Shown in pieces: positions 16,718-24,053 of a stretch of 52,648 nucleotides of DNA (position 1 is its first letter; each line of letters opens with the position of its first letter). Where the stretch lies: NCBI GenBank assembly GCA_905213265.1, contig CAJMHR010000012.1, positions 1-52,648 on the forward strand, read 5' to 3'. The position numbers and the translations under genes were made by a program. Source of the stretch: an uncultured Collinsella sp. (GTDB lineage Bacteria > Actinomycetota > Coriobacteriia > Coriobacteriales > Coriobacteriaceae). The notes beneath the pieces are model-generated. The model had not been told where the DNA came from. It did no database searches and saw nothing but the letters and a program-made list of their open reading frames with translations.

Positions 16718-17040
16718 TGATGAAGCGCCGACAGACTGCCGTGTATAGTCCTGGTGGGTGCGGGTGCGGCTTGCTGCTGCTCCCGGTTATTGCTGTGAGC
16801 ATTGGCGTGATGTTTGCGCTTGCTGGACTGGCCGCAGCGGCACTTGTGCTGTTGATTGTGGCCATTGGCGTGACGATTTGGCTTTGCCGCAATCGCGAGC
16901 AACGCCGTGCCGACGGTAAAACCACTGTCGGCTGGGTCGTCTTCCTGATTATTGCGTACCCGCTGAGTGCCAGCTACCTGGTGTTCTTTGTCCTGTTGAT
17001 GATTAGCGCCTTTACTGGGGAATCCGTAACGGTGGGTTGA
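16717..17040 (+). CDS. Small membrane protein
   Basis: About 107 residues. The start overlaps the preceding stop (TGATGATG), with TTGGAG as ribosome site; ATG at 16717 and 16720 are both usable. Two hydrophobic regions are visible: residues about 15-55, long enough for two closely spaced helices (CGLLLLPVIAVSIGVMFALAGLAAAALVLLIVAIGVTIWLC), then a basic loop REQRRADGKTT and a C-terminal helix VVFLIIAYPLSASYLVFFVLLMISAF. Function unknown. Translational coupling to the amidohydrolase suggests co-expression only. Confidence 0.65.
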   Translation: MMKRRQTAVYSPGGCGCGLLLLPVIAVSIGVMFALAGLAAAALVLLIVAIGVTIWLCRNREQRRADGKTTVGWVVFLIIAYPLSASYLVFFVLLMISAFTGESVTVG

Positions 17041-17145
17041 CGCACTGCCAGCAGACGGTCGCGCAAAGTGCGTTTGCTCGGCGTTTGGATAACTGCATTG
17101 GCCGTTTACCGCAACCTTAGCTCTCAGCTAATGAATTCAAGTTTA

Positions 17146-17199
17146 ATCCTTCCTACGATGTGCTGTGTGCCGGCACGGTAGCCGGATCGTAGGAAGGAT
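17146..17199 (+). promoter_or_regulatory. Long hairpin burying the RBS of the next gene
   Basis: ATCCTTCCTACGAT (17146-17159) is perfectly complementary to ATCGTAGGAAGGAT (17186-17199), and inside it CCGGC (17170-17174) pairs with GCCGG (17181-17185). The right arm contains AGGAAGG, the only ribosome site for the ATG at 17205. If transcribed as one RNA, the site is sequestered. It may be a translational switch, or at DNA level an operator. Confidence 0.65.
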
Positions 17200-17204
17200 G
17201 AATA

Positions 17205-17648
17205 ATGGCAAAAGAGGGAAAGAAGCCGATCGGCAAGATTGTCCTAGGCATCATCGTGGTGCTGGTTATTGTCGGTGCCGTGGGCTCTATGGGCGGCAAC
17301 TCAACCGATTCGTCTGCGAGCGATTCGGCAAAACCTGCCGAGACGACACAGCAGGCTGAGGAGCAAAAAGAACCGCAAGAACCGTATACCATTGCTGACG
17401 AGGCTGAAGACACTTCCAATCAGTTTACCTATAAGATCACGGGTACGCTGACCAATAACACGGACAAGGAAAAGAGCTACATTCAGATTGAATATGTTCT
17501 GTATGATGCCGATGGCAATCAGGTTGGAACGGCTCTTGCAAACACCAATCATTTGAAGGCGGGCGGCTCCTGGAAGTTCGAGGCACTGGGCACGGTGTCT
17601 CCCGACCAGGTTGCTAGCTGGGAGCGTTCGGACGTAAGCGGTTTCTAG
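17205..17648 (+). CDS. Membrane-anchored FxLYD-domain protein
   Basis: 147 residues; AGGAAGG lies upstream of the ATG but within a hairpin. A basic N-terminus (MAKEGKKPIGK) leads into one transmembrane helix (residues 11-31), then a Ser/Asp/Glu/Gln linker (35-65) and a C-terminal beta domain containing FTYKITGTLTNNTDKEKSYIQIEYVLYDADGNQVGTALANTNHLKAGGSWKFEA, typical of FxLYD/immunoglobulin-like domains. It should be anchored in the membrane with the domain outside. It is followed after 32 bases by an HTH gene and then a membrane Ser/Thr kinase, so it may be part of a small signalling group; that is context only. Confidence 0.75.
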   Translation: MAKEGKKPIGKIVLGIIVVLVIVGAVGSMGGNSTDSSASDSAKPAETTQQAEEQKEPQEPYTIADEAEDTSNQFTYKITGTLTNNTDKEKSYIQIEYVLYDADGNQVGTALANTNHLKAGGSWKFEALGTVSPDQVASWERSDVSGF

Positions 17649-17680
17649 CATGTTGCATGCACTGGGGGAGGTGAGGCCGA

Positions 17681-18103
17681 ATGCCCGATAAAAAGCTGAC
17701 TGACGAGTTACTCAATGAGCTTCTCGACGCGCCAAACATCGATGGCTATATCAAGGAGCACGACTTTGCCACCCCGTCGCTTTCGGACTACCTGAAGCAG
17801 CTGCTGCAGGAAAAGGGCTTGGAGCGCTCGCGCGTGGTTCGTATGGCCGATCTCAATGAGACCTTTGGCTATCAGATCTTTACCGGTGCGCGTCATCCGA
17901 GTCGCAATAAGGTGCTGCAGATTGCCTTCGCCATGGCGCTAACGCTCAAGGAGACCAACCGCGCCTTGACGGCGGCGGGTGCCAACATCCTCAATTGTAA
18001 GGACCGCCGCGATGCGATTATCATCTTTTGCATCGATCGCGGGTGCAGCCTCCAAAAGGTCAACGAGGAGCTGTATCGCTTTGGCGAGGAGACGGTGAGT
18101 TAG
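17681..18103 (+). CDS. HTH transcriptional regulator, XRE-like
   Basis: 140 residues; GGGGGAGGTGAGG is the ribosome site. Residues about 32-95 (LSDYLKQLLQEKGLERSRVVRMADLNETFGYQIFTGARHPSRNKVLQIAFAMALTLKETNRALTAAG) have the helix layout of a Cro/C1-type DNA-binding domain; the remainder (NCKDRRDAIIIFCIDRGCSLQKVNEELYRFGEETV) is a helical tail found in related regulators of gut anaerobes. Located directly before the Ser/Thr kinase gene, with which homologues are often paired, so the kinase may modify it or share its regulon (inference). Confidence 0.75.
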   Translation: MPDKKLTDELLNELLDAPNIDGYIKEHDFATPSLSDYLKQLLQEKGLERSRVVRMADLNETFGYQIFTGARHPSRNKVLQIAFAMALTLKETNRALTAAGANILNCKDRRDAIIIFCIDRGCSLQKVNEELYRFGEETVS

Positions 18104-18189
18104 CGGCTGATATCTGAGCTGGCGGAGCTGTCGAACAACGATGCAAACGAACGGGGCGCGGATGCCATGGGGTGTCTGCGCCCTGCGCT

Positions 18190-19581
18190 ATGATGGAGGC
18201 TATGGATACTCAGACCCCAACATATTCCGATGACGAGCTGACCGCAGCGCTTGCCGAGCACCTGGTGTCGCTCGATCGCGACGACAGCTATCGCGTGGAG
18301 CGTGTACTTAAGCGCTCGTCCGTTGAAGCAACCGAGCTCGTGTACTTTGAAGGAACCGGCGGCGGCTCGCTCGGCCCCTTTGTCCGCAAACGCATCGATG
18401 CTTCGGCTCAAATCGGCGGGGCATACGAGCGTCTGTTTGCCGCCCAGCGGGCAGGCAGGCGTTTTGAGCACCTGCCCAGAATCGTCGATTGTCGTCGTGT
18501 GGGCGACGAGCTCAACGTGGTTATGGAATACATCGAAGGGGAGACACTCGGGGCGCTGGTGGACCGTCTGGGAGCCACCCCCGATTATGCGTGTGAATTG
18601 TATCCTGCCCTATGCGATGCCGTGGGCGAGCTCCACGCCGGTTTTGCAATGGCGGGGGAGACTTCGGCGCCGGTGATCCATCGCGACCTCAAGCCGTCGA
18701 ATATCATCGTGACAGGTGCCAACTATACGCCTGATGACGGCCTGACGTTTTCATCGCTGGTGATTATCGACTTGGGGATCGCGCGCGTATGGCGCGATGG
18801 CGCGGATGCCGATACTGTCAAGTTTGGGACACGGCCCTATGCGCCGCCCGAGCAGTATGGGTTTGGGCAGACGAGTGTGCGAAGCGACGTCTACGCACTT
18901 GGCGCCCTGTTGTTCTTCTGCTTGACGGGAGTCGACCCTAAACCAGGGCTCGACATGCGCGAGCAATGCGAGGCGAGCGGCATTTCCACTCCACTTGCCG
19001 ATGCCGTCTGCATGTCGATGGCACTCGACCCGGCCAAGCGTTTTGCGAGCGCGGAAGCGTTGGGACGGGCGACGCGCGCGGCATACGATCTGAGTCGCCC
19101 CGTGCGGCCTCCTGCGCCTGCGCCTGTCCGTACTCCGGCCTCGGAGGCGGTGTTGACGCCCCAAGGGCTCCAGAACCCTGCAGGGCTTCCTGGGCCTGCC
19201 GCCTCCGCTGCATGCGGTCTGCTCTCTCGCGTTCCGGAGTCTCTGGGGCGCATTTGGAATACGCTCGTCTGCTTTTCGCTGCTTGTGTTCTTTGCCGGAA
19301 GTCACTTTGCCGTCTTTCACCCTACGGGAGCAAACCAAAGCTACCCGACGTGGCTTCTCATAATCGAGTATTTTTTCTTTGTCGATGGCCTTATGGTGCT
19401 TATGCATTTTGCGCTGCTCGATAAGCGCCGTCTTCGTCGGCGATTCGCACTGCTCGACAGCTATCGCGGCAAGAAACTCGCGAAACTCTGGCTCAAGGCA
19501 TTGGGTGTGCTGCTCCTATGCATGATCGTCATAGTCGCGGTTGCCAATGCGACCGGCGTCGTCGATACCTCCGCTACCTAA
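18190..19581 (+). CDS. Membrane Ser/Thr protein kinase
   Basis: About 463 residues. The start is uncertain: ATGs occur at 18190, 18193 and 18202; TATGAT at 18189-18194 could be a -10 box giving a leaderless message from 18202. Hanks-type kinase motifs: GTGGGSLGPFVRKRI in the N-lobe, HRDLKPSNIIV catalytic loop, IIDLGIARVW (DLG instead of DFG), GTRPYAPPEQYG activation segment, and DVYALGALLFFCLTG. A Pro/Ala-rich linker (about 300-345) leads to three predicted C-terminal transmembrane helices (IWNTLVCFSLLVFFAGSHF, WLLIIEYFFFVDGLMVLM, LLLCMIVIVAVANATG) and almost no outer domain, so it probably senses membrane or cytosolic cues. No phosphatase gene is adjacent. Confidence 0.85.
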   Translation: MMEAMDTQTPTYSDDELTAALAEHLVSLDRDDSYRVERVLKRSSVEATELVYFEGTGGGSLGPFVRKRIDASAQIGGAYERLFAAQRAGRRFEHLPRIVDCRRVGDELNVVMEYIEGETLGALVDRLGATPDYACELYPALCDAVGELHAGFAMAGETSAPVIHRDLKPSNIIVTGANYTPDDGLTFSSLVIIDLGIARVWRDGADADTVKFGTRPYAPPEQYGFGQTSVRSDVYALGALLFFCLTGVDPKPGLDMREQCEASGISTPLADAVCMSMALDPAKRFASAEALGRATRAAYDLSRPVRPPAPAPVRTPASEAVLTPQGLQNPAGLPGPAASAACGLLSRVPESLGRIWNTLVCFSLLVFFAGSHFAVFHPTGANQSYPTWLLIIEYFFFVDGLMVLMHFALLDKRRLRRRFALLDSYRGKKLAKLWLKALGVLLLCMIVIVAVANATGVVDTSAT

Positions 19582-19585
19582 AAGA

Positions 19586-19608
19586 AAAGGGCCCCGTTGG
19601 GGCCCTTT
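19586..19608. terminator. Bidirectional terminator
   Basis: AAAGGGCCCC (19586-19595) and GGGGCCCTTT (19599-19608) form a perfect stem between the convergent kinase and cell-wall protein genes. Confidence 0.85.
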
Positions 19609-19618
19609 GCAGTTGCAC

Positions 19619-20752
19619 TTAGATGCGGTTCATCTGAGCGGCGACTTTGTTGTACCAGTCCTGCCACGTGGGCGGGCAGTACTTTTTGGCCGCAGCCGGG
19701 GTAAGGGTGGAGCCGTAGTTGGCGCCCAGATAGGCAACGTGAGCGGAGATGCCCTCGCTCCAGCTGCCAAAGCTGCGCCAACCGCCGCCACGTGCACTCC
19801 AGCCCCAGGCGTTATAAGAATTGGCGCAATAAGCACCCTTGGTGCTCTCGATGCAGGCGATGGCGGGGGACCAACGGGGGTCGACACCGGTATTCCAAGC
19901 GGCGACGGCAAAGTTGTAGCCCTGGCCTGCCATGGGGGAGCCGGCGAGATAATTGTCGATGCGGCTCGTCCACTCATTAATGAACGAATCGTAATCGGAA
20001 CTACCGGTATTGGAGTTGTTCACCGTGGTGTCGATGGTGGTGTTGGTGTTGGTGGCCTGGCTGCTGGAATTGCTGCCGCTTACGCCCTCGCCTGAGAGCT
20101 TCTCGGCGGCAGCGGCCTTATCGGCCTCAAGCTTGGCAAGCTCGGCGGCATTTTCCTGCTCGGCTTTTGCCTGTGCCTCGCTGCGGAGCTGCTGGGCCTG
20201 CGCCAGCGCATCCTCGGCGTTTTTCTGCTCTGCCTCAAGCTGAGACTTGGCCTGCTGGAGCTCGGCCTTGTTCTGCTCGAGTTCGGTTTGCATATTATTG
20301 AGCTCTTCGATCTCGTCGACGCTCGAGCTCGTGATCTGGTTGGTGTATTTGCAGGTCGTGATGAACTCACCCAGGCTCTGCGCGTTGACCAGGAAGCTCA
20401 CGATGGGATTGGTGCCCTTCTGATACTTGTACAGATCGCGCATGGCGGAACTTGCCTTGGCCTGCTGCTCAGGAAGCTTAGCCTCGATTTCCTCGATGCT
20501 TGCCTCATTGGAGTCAATCTGCTTTTGCAGGTCATCGAGTTTGGTGCGGGCGTCGTTGTAGGCGCTCGTGGCGGCTTCGATCTTCTGCTGGGCTGCGGAA
20601 AGCTGGTCCTGCGTTGCCTGCGAGGCGGCATACGCCGCAACGGGGGAGAGCATCGGCGAGGCCGTCAACGCAACGGCGAGCGCGGCGCTCGTGATGATAC
20701 GAGCCGGCTTCGACGCAATGAGCGCTGCGGTGCGATGATTCGAATGCTGCAT
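19619..20752 (-). CDS. Secreted coiled-coil protein with lysozyme-like C-terminal domain
   Basis: 377 residues from the ATG at 20752 (AGAGGGA upstream); the in-frame TTG at 20767 is part of that ribosome site. A signal peptide ends near VAAYAAS. Residues about 45-230 are a long coiled coil (QLSAAQQKIEAATSAYNDARTKLDDLQKQID.. and LEQNKAELQQAKSQLEAEQKNAEDALAQAQQL), as in PcsB/RipC-type peptidoglycan hydrolases. After a Ser/Asn/Thr linker, the last 120 residues (NFAVAAWNTGVDPRWSPAIACIESTKGAYCANSYNAWGWSA) resemble transglycosylase / glucosaminidase-like domains with a candidate Glu in ACIESTKG. Likely a cell-wall hydrolase or its regulator. A MerR-like palindrome sits upstream. Confidence 0.8.
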   Translation of the reverse strand: MQHSNHRTAALIASKPARIITSAALAVALTASPMLSPVAAYAASQATQDQLSAAQQKIEAATSAYNDARTKLDDLQKQIDSNEASIEEIEAKLPEQQAKASSAMRDLYKYQKGTNPIVSFLVNAQSLGEFITTCKYTNQITSSSVDEIEELNNMQTELEQNKAELQQAKSQLEAEQKNAEDALAQAQQLRSEAQAKAEQENAAELAKLEADKAAAAEKLSGEGVSGSNSSSQATNTNTTIDTTVNNSNTGSSDYDSFINEWTSRIDNYLAGSPMAGQGYNFAVAAWNTGVDPRWSPAIACIESTKGAYCANSYNAWGWSARGGGWRSFGSWSEGISAHVAYLGANYGSTLTPAAAKKYCPPTWQDWYNKVAAQMNRI

Positions 20753-20817
20753 CCAGTCCCTCTGCAATCAATCGTAGGTTTTGGTTCGAACGGTATTCTA
20801 CTACTGCTTTCGACCTC

Positions 20818-20859
20818 AACTTGAACCTTAAAGGTTCCAAAGGGTCAAGTTGAACTTGA
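20818..20859 (-). promoter_or_regulatory. MerR/SoxR-like operator
   Basis: AACTTGAACCTT (20818-20829) and AAGGGTCAAGTT (20840-20851) form a 12-bp inverted repeat with one mismatch, centred on AACCTT/AAGGTT, and TCAAGTTGAACTTGA (20845-20859) is a second perfect palindrome overlapping it. On the minus strand TTGACC falls at a possible -35 with a long spacer, as in MerR-family promoters. It lies about 60-100 bases before the coiled-coil protein gene. No MerR gene is in the window. Confidence 0.45.
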
Positions 20860-20980
20860 GGCTTTGGCTTTGACCTGCGGGAATGGTGAATTGTTGAGAA
20901 ACCATAGAGTTCAACTTTAACGTTACGGCACCCTGTTGCAACGGGATTCTTAGCTGTAAAAGCTACTTCAACGTGGGGTT

Positions 20981-21619
20981 TTACAACTGCAGGGTTCCTT
21001 CGCGACGAGCCTGTTCCACCTCTTTGAGTGCGTCGGCGGGAGTGAAGGAACAGGTGCCATCGCCGAGCTTGACCACCTGTATGTCGTCGCCGGTATGGGC
21101 TTCTCCGCCTTGTAGCACCACGCCGAAAATGCCCTCGTGGGGAAAGATACAGTCGCCGGCGAGATAGTAGATGGCACAGCGGGTGTGGCAGACCTTGCCG
21201 ATCTGACTGATTTCGACCAGGACATCGTTGCCAATCTTGAGCTGCGTTCCCAGGGGGAGCGAGAGCAGGTTGATGCCCTGGGTCGTGAAGTTCTCCCCAA
21301 AGTCACCCTTGCGCACATCGAGCCCGCGCGCCTGCGCCGTCTGGATGGACTCTGCAGCTAAAAAGGAAACCTGGCGGTGCCAATGCCCGGCGTGCGCATC
21401 GGAGGCGAGGCCAAACTGCTCGATGACGGTGTCGTGCCCGTCGGCGACGGGTGACTTACGCGTGCCTTTGTGCTCCGACGTGTTGATTGAGACGATACGG
21501 GCAGGCCCGTTGTAAGCATCGTTTGCGGTGCGTAGGGGAGCTGCCGTTTGTGTGCGTTCCGCCAGCTCGCGCTTCGCGGCATTGAGGATGGGATTATCGG
21601 TCGGATGGTCTTGGGGCAC
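20981..21619 (-). CDS. MOSC domain protein
   Basis: 212 residues; GTG start at 21619 with GAAAGG upstream. The MOSC (molybdenum cofactor sulfurase C-terminal) fold is indicated by KSPVADGHDTVIEQFGLASDAHAGHWHRQVSFLA, KGDFGENFTTQGINLLSLPLGTQLKIGNDVLVEISQIGKVCHTRC and the conserved Cys in that last block. Proteins of this small type bind or transfer sulfur on molybdopterin or handle hydroxylated purines; the exact role is open. An N-terminal extension of about 40 residues precedes the domain. It sits alone, divergent from the ATP-grasp gene. Confidence 0.85.
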   Translation of the reverse strand: MPQDHPTDNPILNAAKRELAERTQTAAPLRTANDAYNGPARIVSINTSEHKGTRKSPVADGHDTVIEQFGLASDAHAGHWHRQVSFLAAESIQTAQARGLDVRKGDFGENFTTQGINLLSLPLGTQLKIGNDVLVEISQIGKVCHTRCAIYYLAGDCIFPHEGIFGVVLQGGEAHTGDDIQVVKLGDGTCSFTPADALKEVEQARREGTLQL

Positions 21620-21755
21620 GTGTGCGCCTTTCGTTCGAGGATGTCAATATACTGAATCCTACAACAATGGTAGGTTCATTGCCCATTGTCGTACAACGGT
21701 GAGCGCCGTCTTCGTGCTGGACGATTACGTCGATTGCCATAGATACGGTGGAGCT

Positions 21756-21785
21756 TTGGGCGCCGGCGGCTTGGCACGCTAGAAT
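21756..21785 (+). promoter_or_regulatory. Candidate promoter of the ATP-grasp gene
   Basis: TTGGGC (21756-21761), an 18-base spacer and TAGAAT (21780-21785), with the start codon 57 bases further on. Confidence 0.4.
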
Positions 21786-21841
21786 AAACCAGTTGCGCAA
21801 AGACCGCCCGTTGTGTGGGCAGTTCATGATAGGAAGTTTCC

Positions 21842-23098
21842 ATGGCATTGCAGTTTACAGAGCGCGAGTTCATTCCCGTGCTGCTCGGTGGCGACATCAA
21901 CGCCTATTCGGTGGCGCGCGCCTTCTACGAGGAGTACCAGGTCAAGAGTCTGGTCTTTGGCAAGTACCAGACGGGTCCCGCGTACCGCAGCCAGATTATC
22001 GACTACACACCCAACGTGGATATCGATACCATGCCCGTGATGCTCAAAACCGTCAACGGCATTGCCCAAGCGCATGCCGACAAGACGATTGTCCTTGTGG
22101 GCTGTGGCGACAACTATGTTGCCCTCGTGGCTCAGGCCAAGGATGCTCATGAGCTGGCGGATAACATCGTCGCTCCCTACGCGCCCTACAGCATGCTCGA
22201 GCAGTGCCAGAAGAAGGAGATCTTCTACGAGCTGTGCGAGAAGCATGGCGTGCCTTATCCGCATACCTTTACCTTCACCATGGCGATGCTGAACGCCCAG
22301 GGTGAGGCGCCTGCCGAAGTGCTCGACCAGATTGATTTTCCCTACCCGATGATTCTGAAGCCTTCTGACGGCATCATGTGGTGGCAGCACGAGTTCGAGG
22401 GCCAGAAGAAGGCCTATGAGATTGCCGACCGCGCCGAGCTGGAACAGGTCATTCGCGATTCGTATGCCAGCGGCTACACTGACGACCTGATCTTGCAGGA
22501 TCGCGTGCCCGGCAACGACGAGTACATGCGCGTGCTCACCAGCTATTCCGACCGCAACGGCAAGGTGCGCATGATGTGCCTGGGCCATGTGCTGCTCGAG
22601 GAGCATCAGCCTCACGGCGTCGGCAACCACGCCTGTATCATCACCGAGCCCAATGACGAGCTCATGGGCGGCGTGCGCAAGCTACTCGAGGACCTTCACT
22701 TTGTGGGCTATTCCAACTTTGACGTTAAGTACGACGAGCGCGACGGCTCGTTTAAGTTCTTCGATTTCAACACGCGCCAGGGCCGCAGCAACTACTATGT
22801 CACTAACAGTGGCTTTAACGTTGCCAAGTATGTGGTGGACGAGTATGTGTTCAACCGCCCGTTTGAGCCGGAGTTTGTGACGGCGCAGGACGAGGCGCTG
22901 TGGATGGTCGTCCCCATGGGCGTCGTCGACAAGTACGTCAAGGATCCCGAGCTGCGCGCTAAGGTGCATCGCCTGGACAAGGAAGGCAAGGGCGCCGACC
23001 CTTCGTTTATGAAGGGCGACTTTGTCTTTAACCGCTGGCTGCGCATGTGGCACACCAAGCTGCGCCACTTTAAGCTGTTCAAGACGTATTACAAGTAG
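21842..23098 (+). CDS. ATP-grasp carboxylate-amine ligase, possible D-aspartate ligase
   Basis: 418 residues; AGGAAG before the ATG. It is an ATP-grasp enzyme: N-terminal pre-grasp domain (LLGGDINAYSVARAFYEEY), central KPSDGIMWWQHEFEGQKKAYEI nucleotide-binding strand, DLILQDRVPGNDEYMRVLTSYSD, and metal-binding FKFFDFNTRQGRSNYY. It resembles the ligases that add D-aspartate to the third residue of the peptidoglycan stem in Enterococcus faecium and Lactococcus (Aslfm type). The next gene is an Asp/Glu racemase, the same pairing seen in E. faecium, which supports D-Asp cross-bridge synthesis in the cytoplasm. Substrate is inferred, not shown. A GC-rich hairpin (23108-23139) separates the two genes. 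Confidence 0.8.
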   Translation: MALQFTEREFIPVLLGGDINAYSVARAFYEEYQVKSLVFGKYQTGPAYRSQIIDYTPNVDIDTMPVMLKTVNGIAQAHADKTIVLVGCGDNYVALVAQAKDAHELADNIVAPYAPYSMLEQCQKKEIFYELCEKHGVPYPHTFTFTMAMLNAQGEAPAEVLDQIDFPYPMILKPSDGIMWWQHEFEGQKKAYEIADRAELEQVIRDSYASGYTDDLILQDRVPGNDEYMRVLTSYSDRNGKVRMMCLGHVLLEEHQPHGVGNHACIITEPNDELMGGVRKLLEDLHFVGYSNFDVKYDERDGSFKFFDFNTRQGRSNYYVTNSGFNVAKYVVDEYVFNRPFEPEFVTAQDEALWMVVPMGVVDKYVKDPELRAKVHRLDKEGKGADPSFMKGDFVFNRWLRMWHTKLRHFKLFKTYYK

Positions 23099-23107
23099 AT
23101 GAGCGCG

Positions 23108-23148
23108 GCGCCCGTCCGGTTTGCATCGGGCGGGCGCGGGTATGATAC
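23108..23148 (+). promoter_or_regulatory. Hairpin and -10 box before the racemase gene
   Basis: GCGCCCGTCCG and CGGGCGGGCGC form a GC-rich stem (23108-23139), followed at once by TATGAT (23143-23148). The pair could end the ligase transcript and start a second one for the racemase. Confidence 0.35.
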
Positions 23149-23182
23149 GCGCAATTGCGCAAGCGTCACCAAGGAGGCGGTG

Positions 23183-23929
23183 ATGGAAAAGCTGGGAGTT
23201 ATCGGCGGCATGGGCGCCGAGGCCACGTCGTATTACTACGACCAGGTGGTGCGTCATACGGCTGCTGCCTGCGATCAGGAACATATCGACATGGTGGTAC
23301 TCTCCAAGTCGACCATGCCCGACCGCACGCTGGCCATTAAGACCGGCGAGCATGCCAAGCTGCTGGCGACCATGAAAGAGTGCGCCCAGGCACTCGAGTC
23401 GCTGGGCTGTGCACACATTGCCATTCCCTGCAACACGTCGCACTACTTCTACGACCAGATCCAGTCGTTTACGAAGGTGCCGATTATCCACATGCCGCGT
23501 GAGTCGGTGCGCTATGCCCTTGCGGGTGCGGTGATGGGGGAGTGCGAGTTCGACCCCAACCTGAGTATGCCGGCCGAGCCGGTGCATAAGATCGGCATCA
23601 TGGGCACCGATGGCACCGTGGGCGCGGGCGTCTACGGCCGCGAATGTAAGGCTGCGGGTGTTGAGGTCGTCTATCCCAGCGAGAAACGTCAGAACGATGT
23701 GATGTCGCTTATCTACGATGATGTGAAGGCCGGACGTGAGCCCGATATGGATAAGTTCGACCGCGTGATGTGGGAGTTCGCCCGTAGCGGCTGCGACCGC
23801 GTCATTCTGGCCTGCACCGAGCTCTCGGTGCTGCAGAAGTACCGAGAGATGCCTGAGATCACCCTCGACGCCATGGACGTCCTGGTGCGCGAATCCATCA
23901 TCCGCAGCGGCGCCCCCTACCGCCTCTAG
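23183..23929 (+). CDS. Aspartate/glutamate racemase family protein
   Basis: 248 residues from the ATG at 23183, with AAGGAGG upstream; the longer frame from 23099 starts before the -10 box. The family signature is clear: KLGVIGGMGAEATSYYY at the N-terminus, first catalytic Cys in IPCNTSHYF, second in ILACTELSVL, and KIGIMGTDGTV between the halves. The two Cys are typical of cofactor-independent Asp/Glu/hydantoin racemases, and the sequence is closest in style to aspartate racemases. Next to the ATP-grasp ligase it would supply D-Asp for peptidoglycan. A terminator follows. Confidence 0.88.
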   Translation: MEKLGVIGGMGAEATSYYYDQVVRHTAAACDQEHIDMVVLSKSTMPDRTLAIKTGEHAKLLATMKECAQALESLGCAHIAIPCNTSHYFYDQIQSFTKVPIIHMPRESVRYALAGAVMGECEFDPNLSMPAEPVHKIGIMGTDGTVGAGVYGRECKAAGVEVVYPSEKRQNDVMSLIYDDVKAGREPDMDKFDRVMWEFARSGCDRVILACTELSVLQKYREMPEITLDAMDVLVRESIIRSGAPYRL

Positions 23930-23943
23930 CTTCCGACCCGCCA

Positions 23944-23986
23944 AAAAGGGACAGGTTAATTTTGGTAGGTTTTATCTGTGAAACAG
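23944..23986. repeat. REP-like fragment
   Basis: GGGACAGGTTAATTTTGG continuing into TAGGTTTTATCTGTGAAACAG. It shares GGGACAGGTTA with the fragments around 8891 and 10125 and has the look of repeats mobilised by REP-associated tyrosine transposases. Confidence 0.4.
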
Positions 23987-23987
23987 T

Positions 23988-24024
23988 AAAGGCCTCGGCT
24001 CGTTTGGTGCGAGCTGAGGCCTTT
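23988..24024. terminator. Bidirectional terminator
   Basis: AAAGGCCTCGGCTCG (23988-24002) pairs with CGAGCTGAGGCCTTT (24010-24024) with one G-U; it ends the racemase gene and the convergent ECF operon. Confidence 0.85.
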
Positions 24025-24053
24025 TGCGTTGGGCGGTTGCTGTCGGTGGTGAA

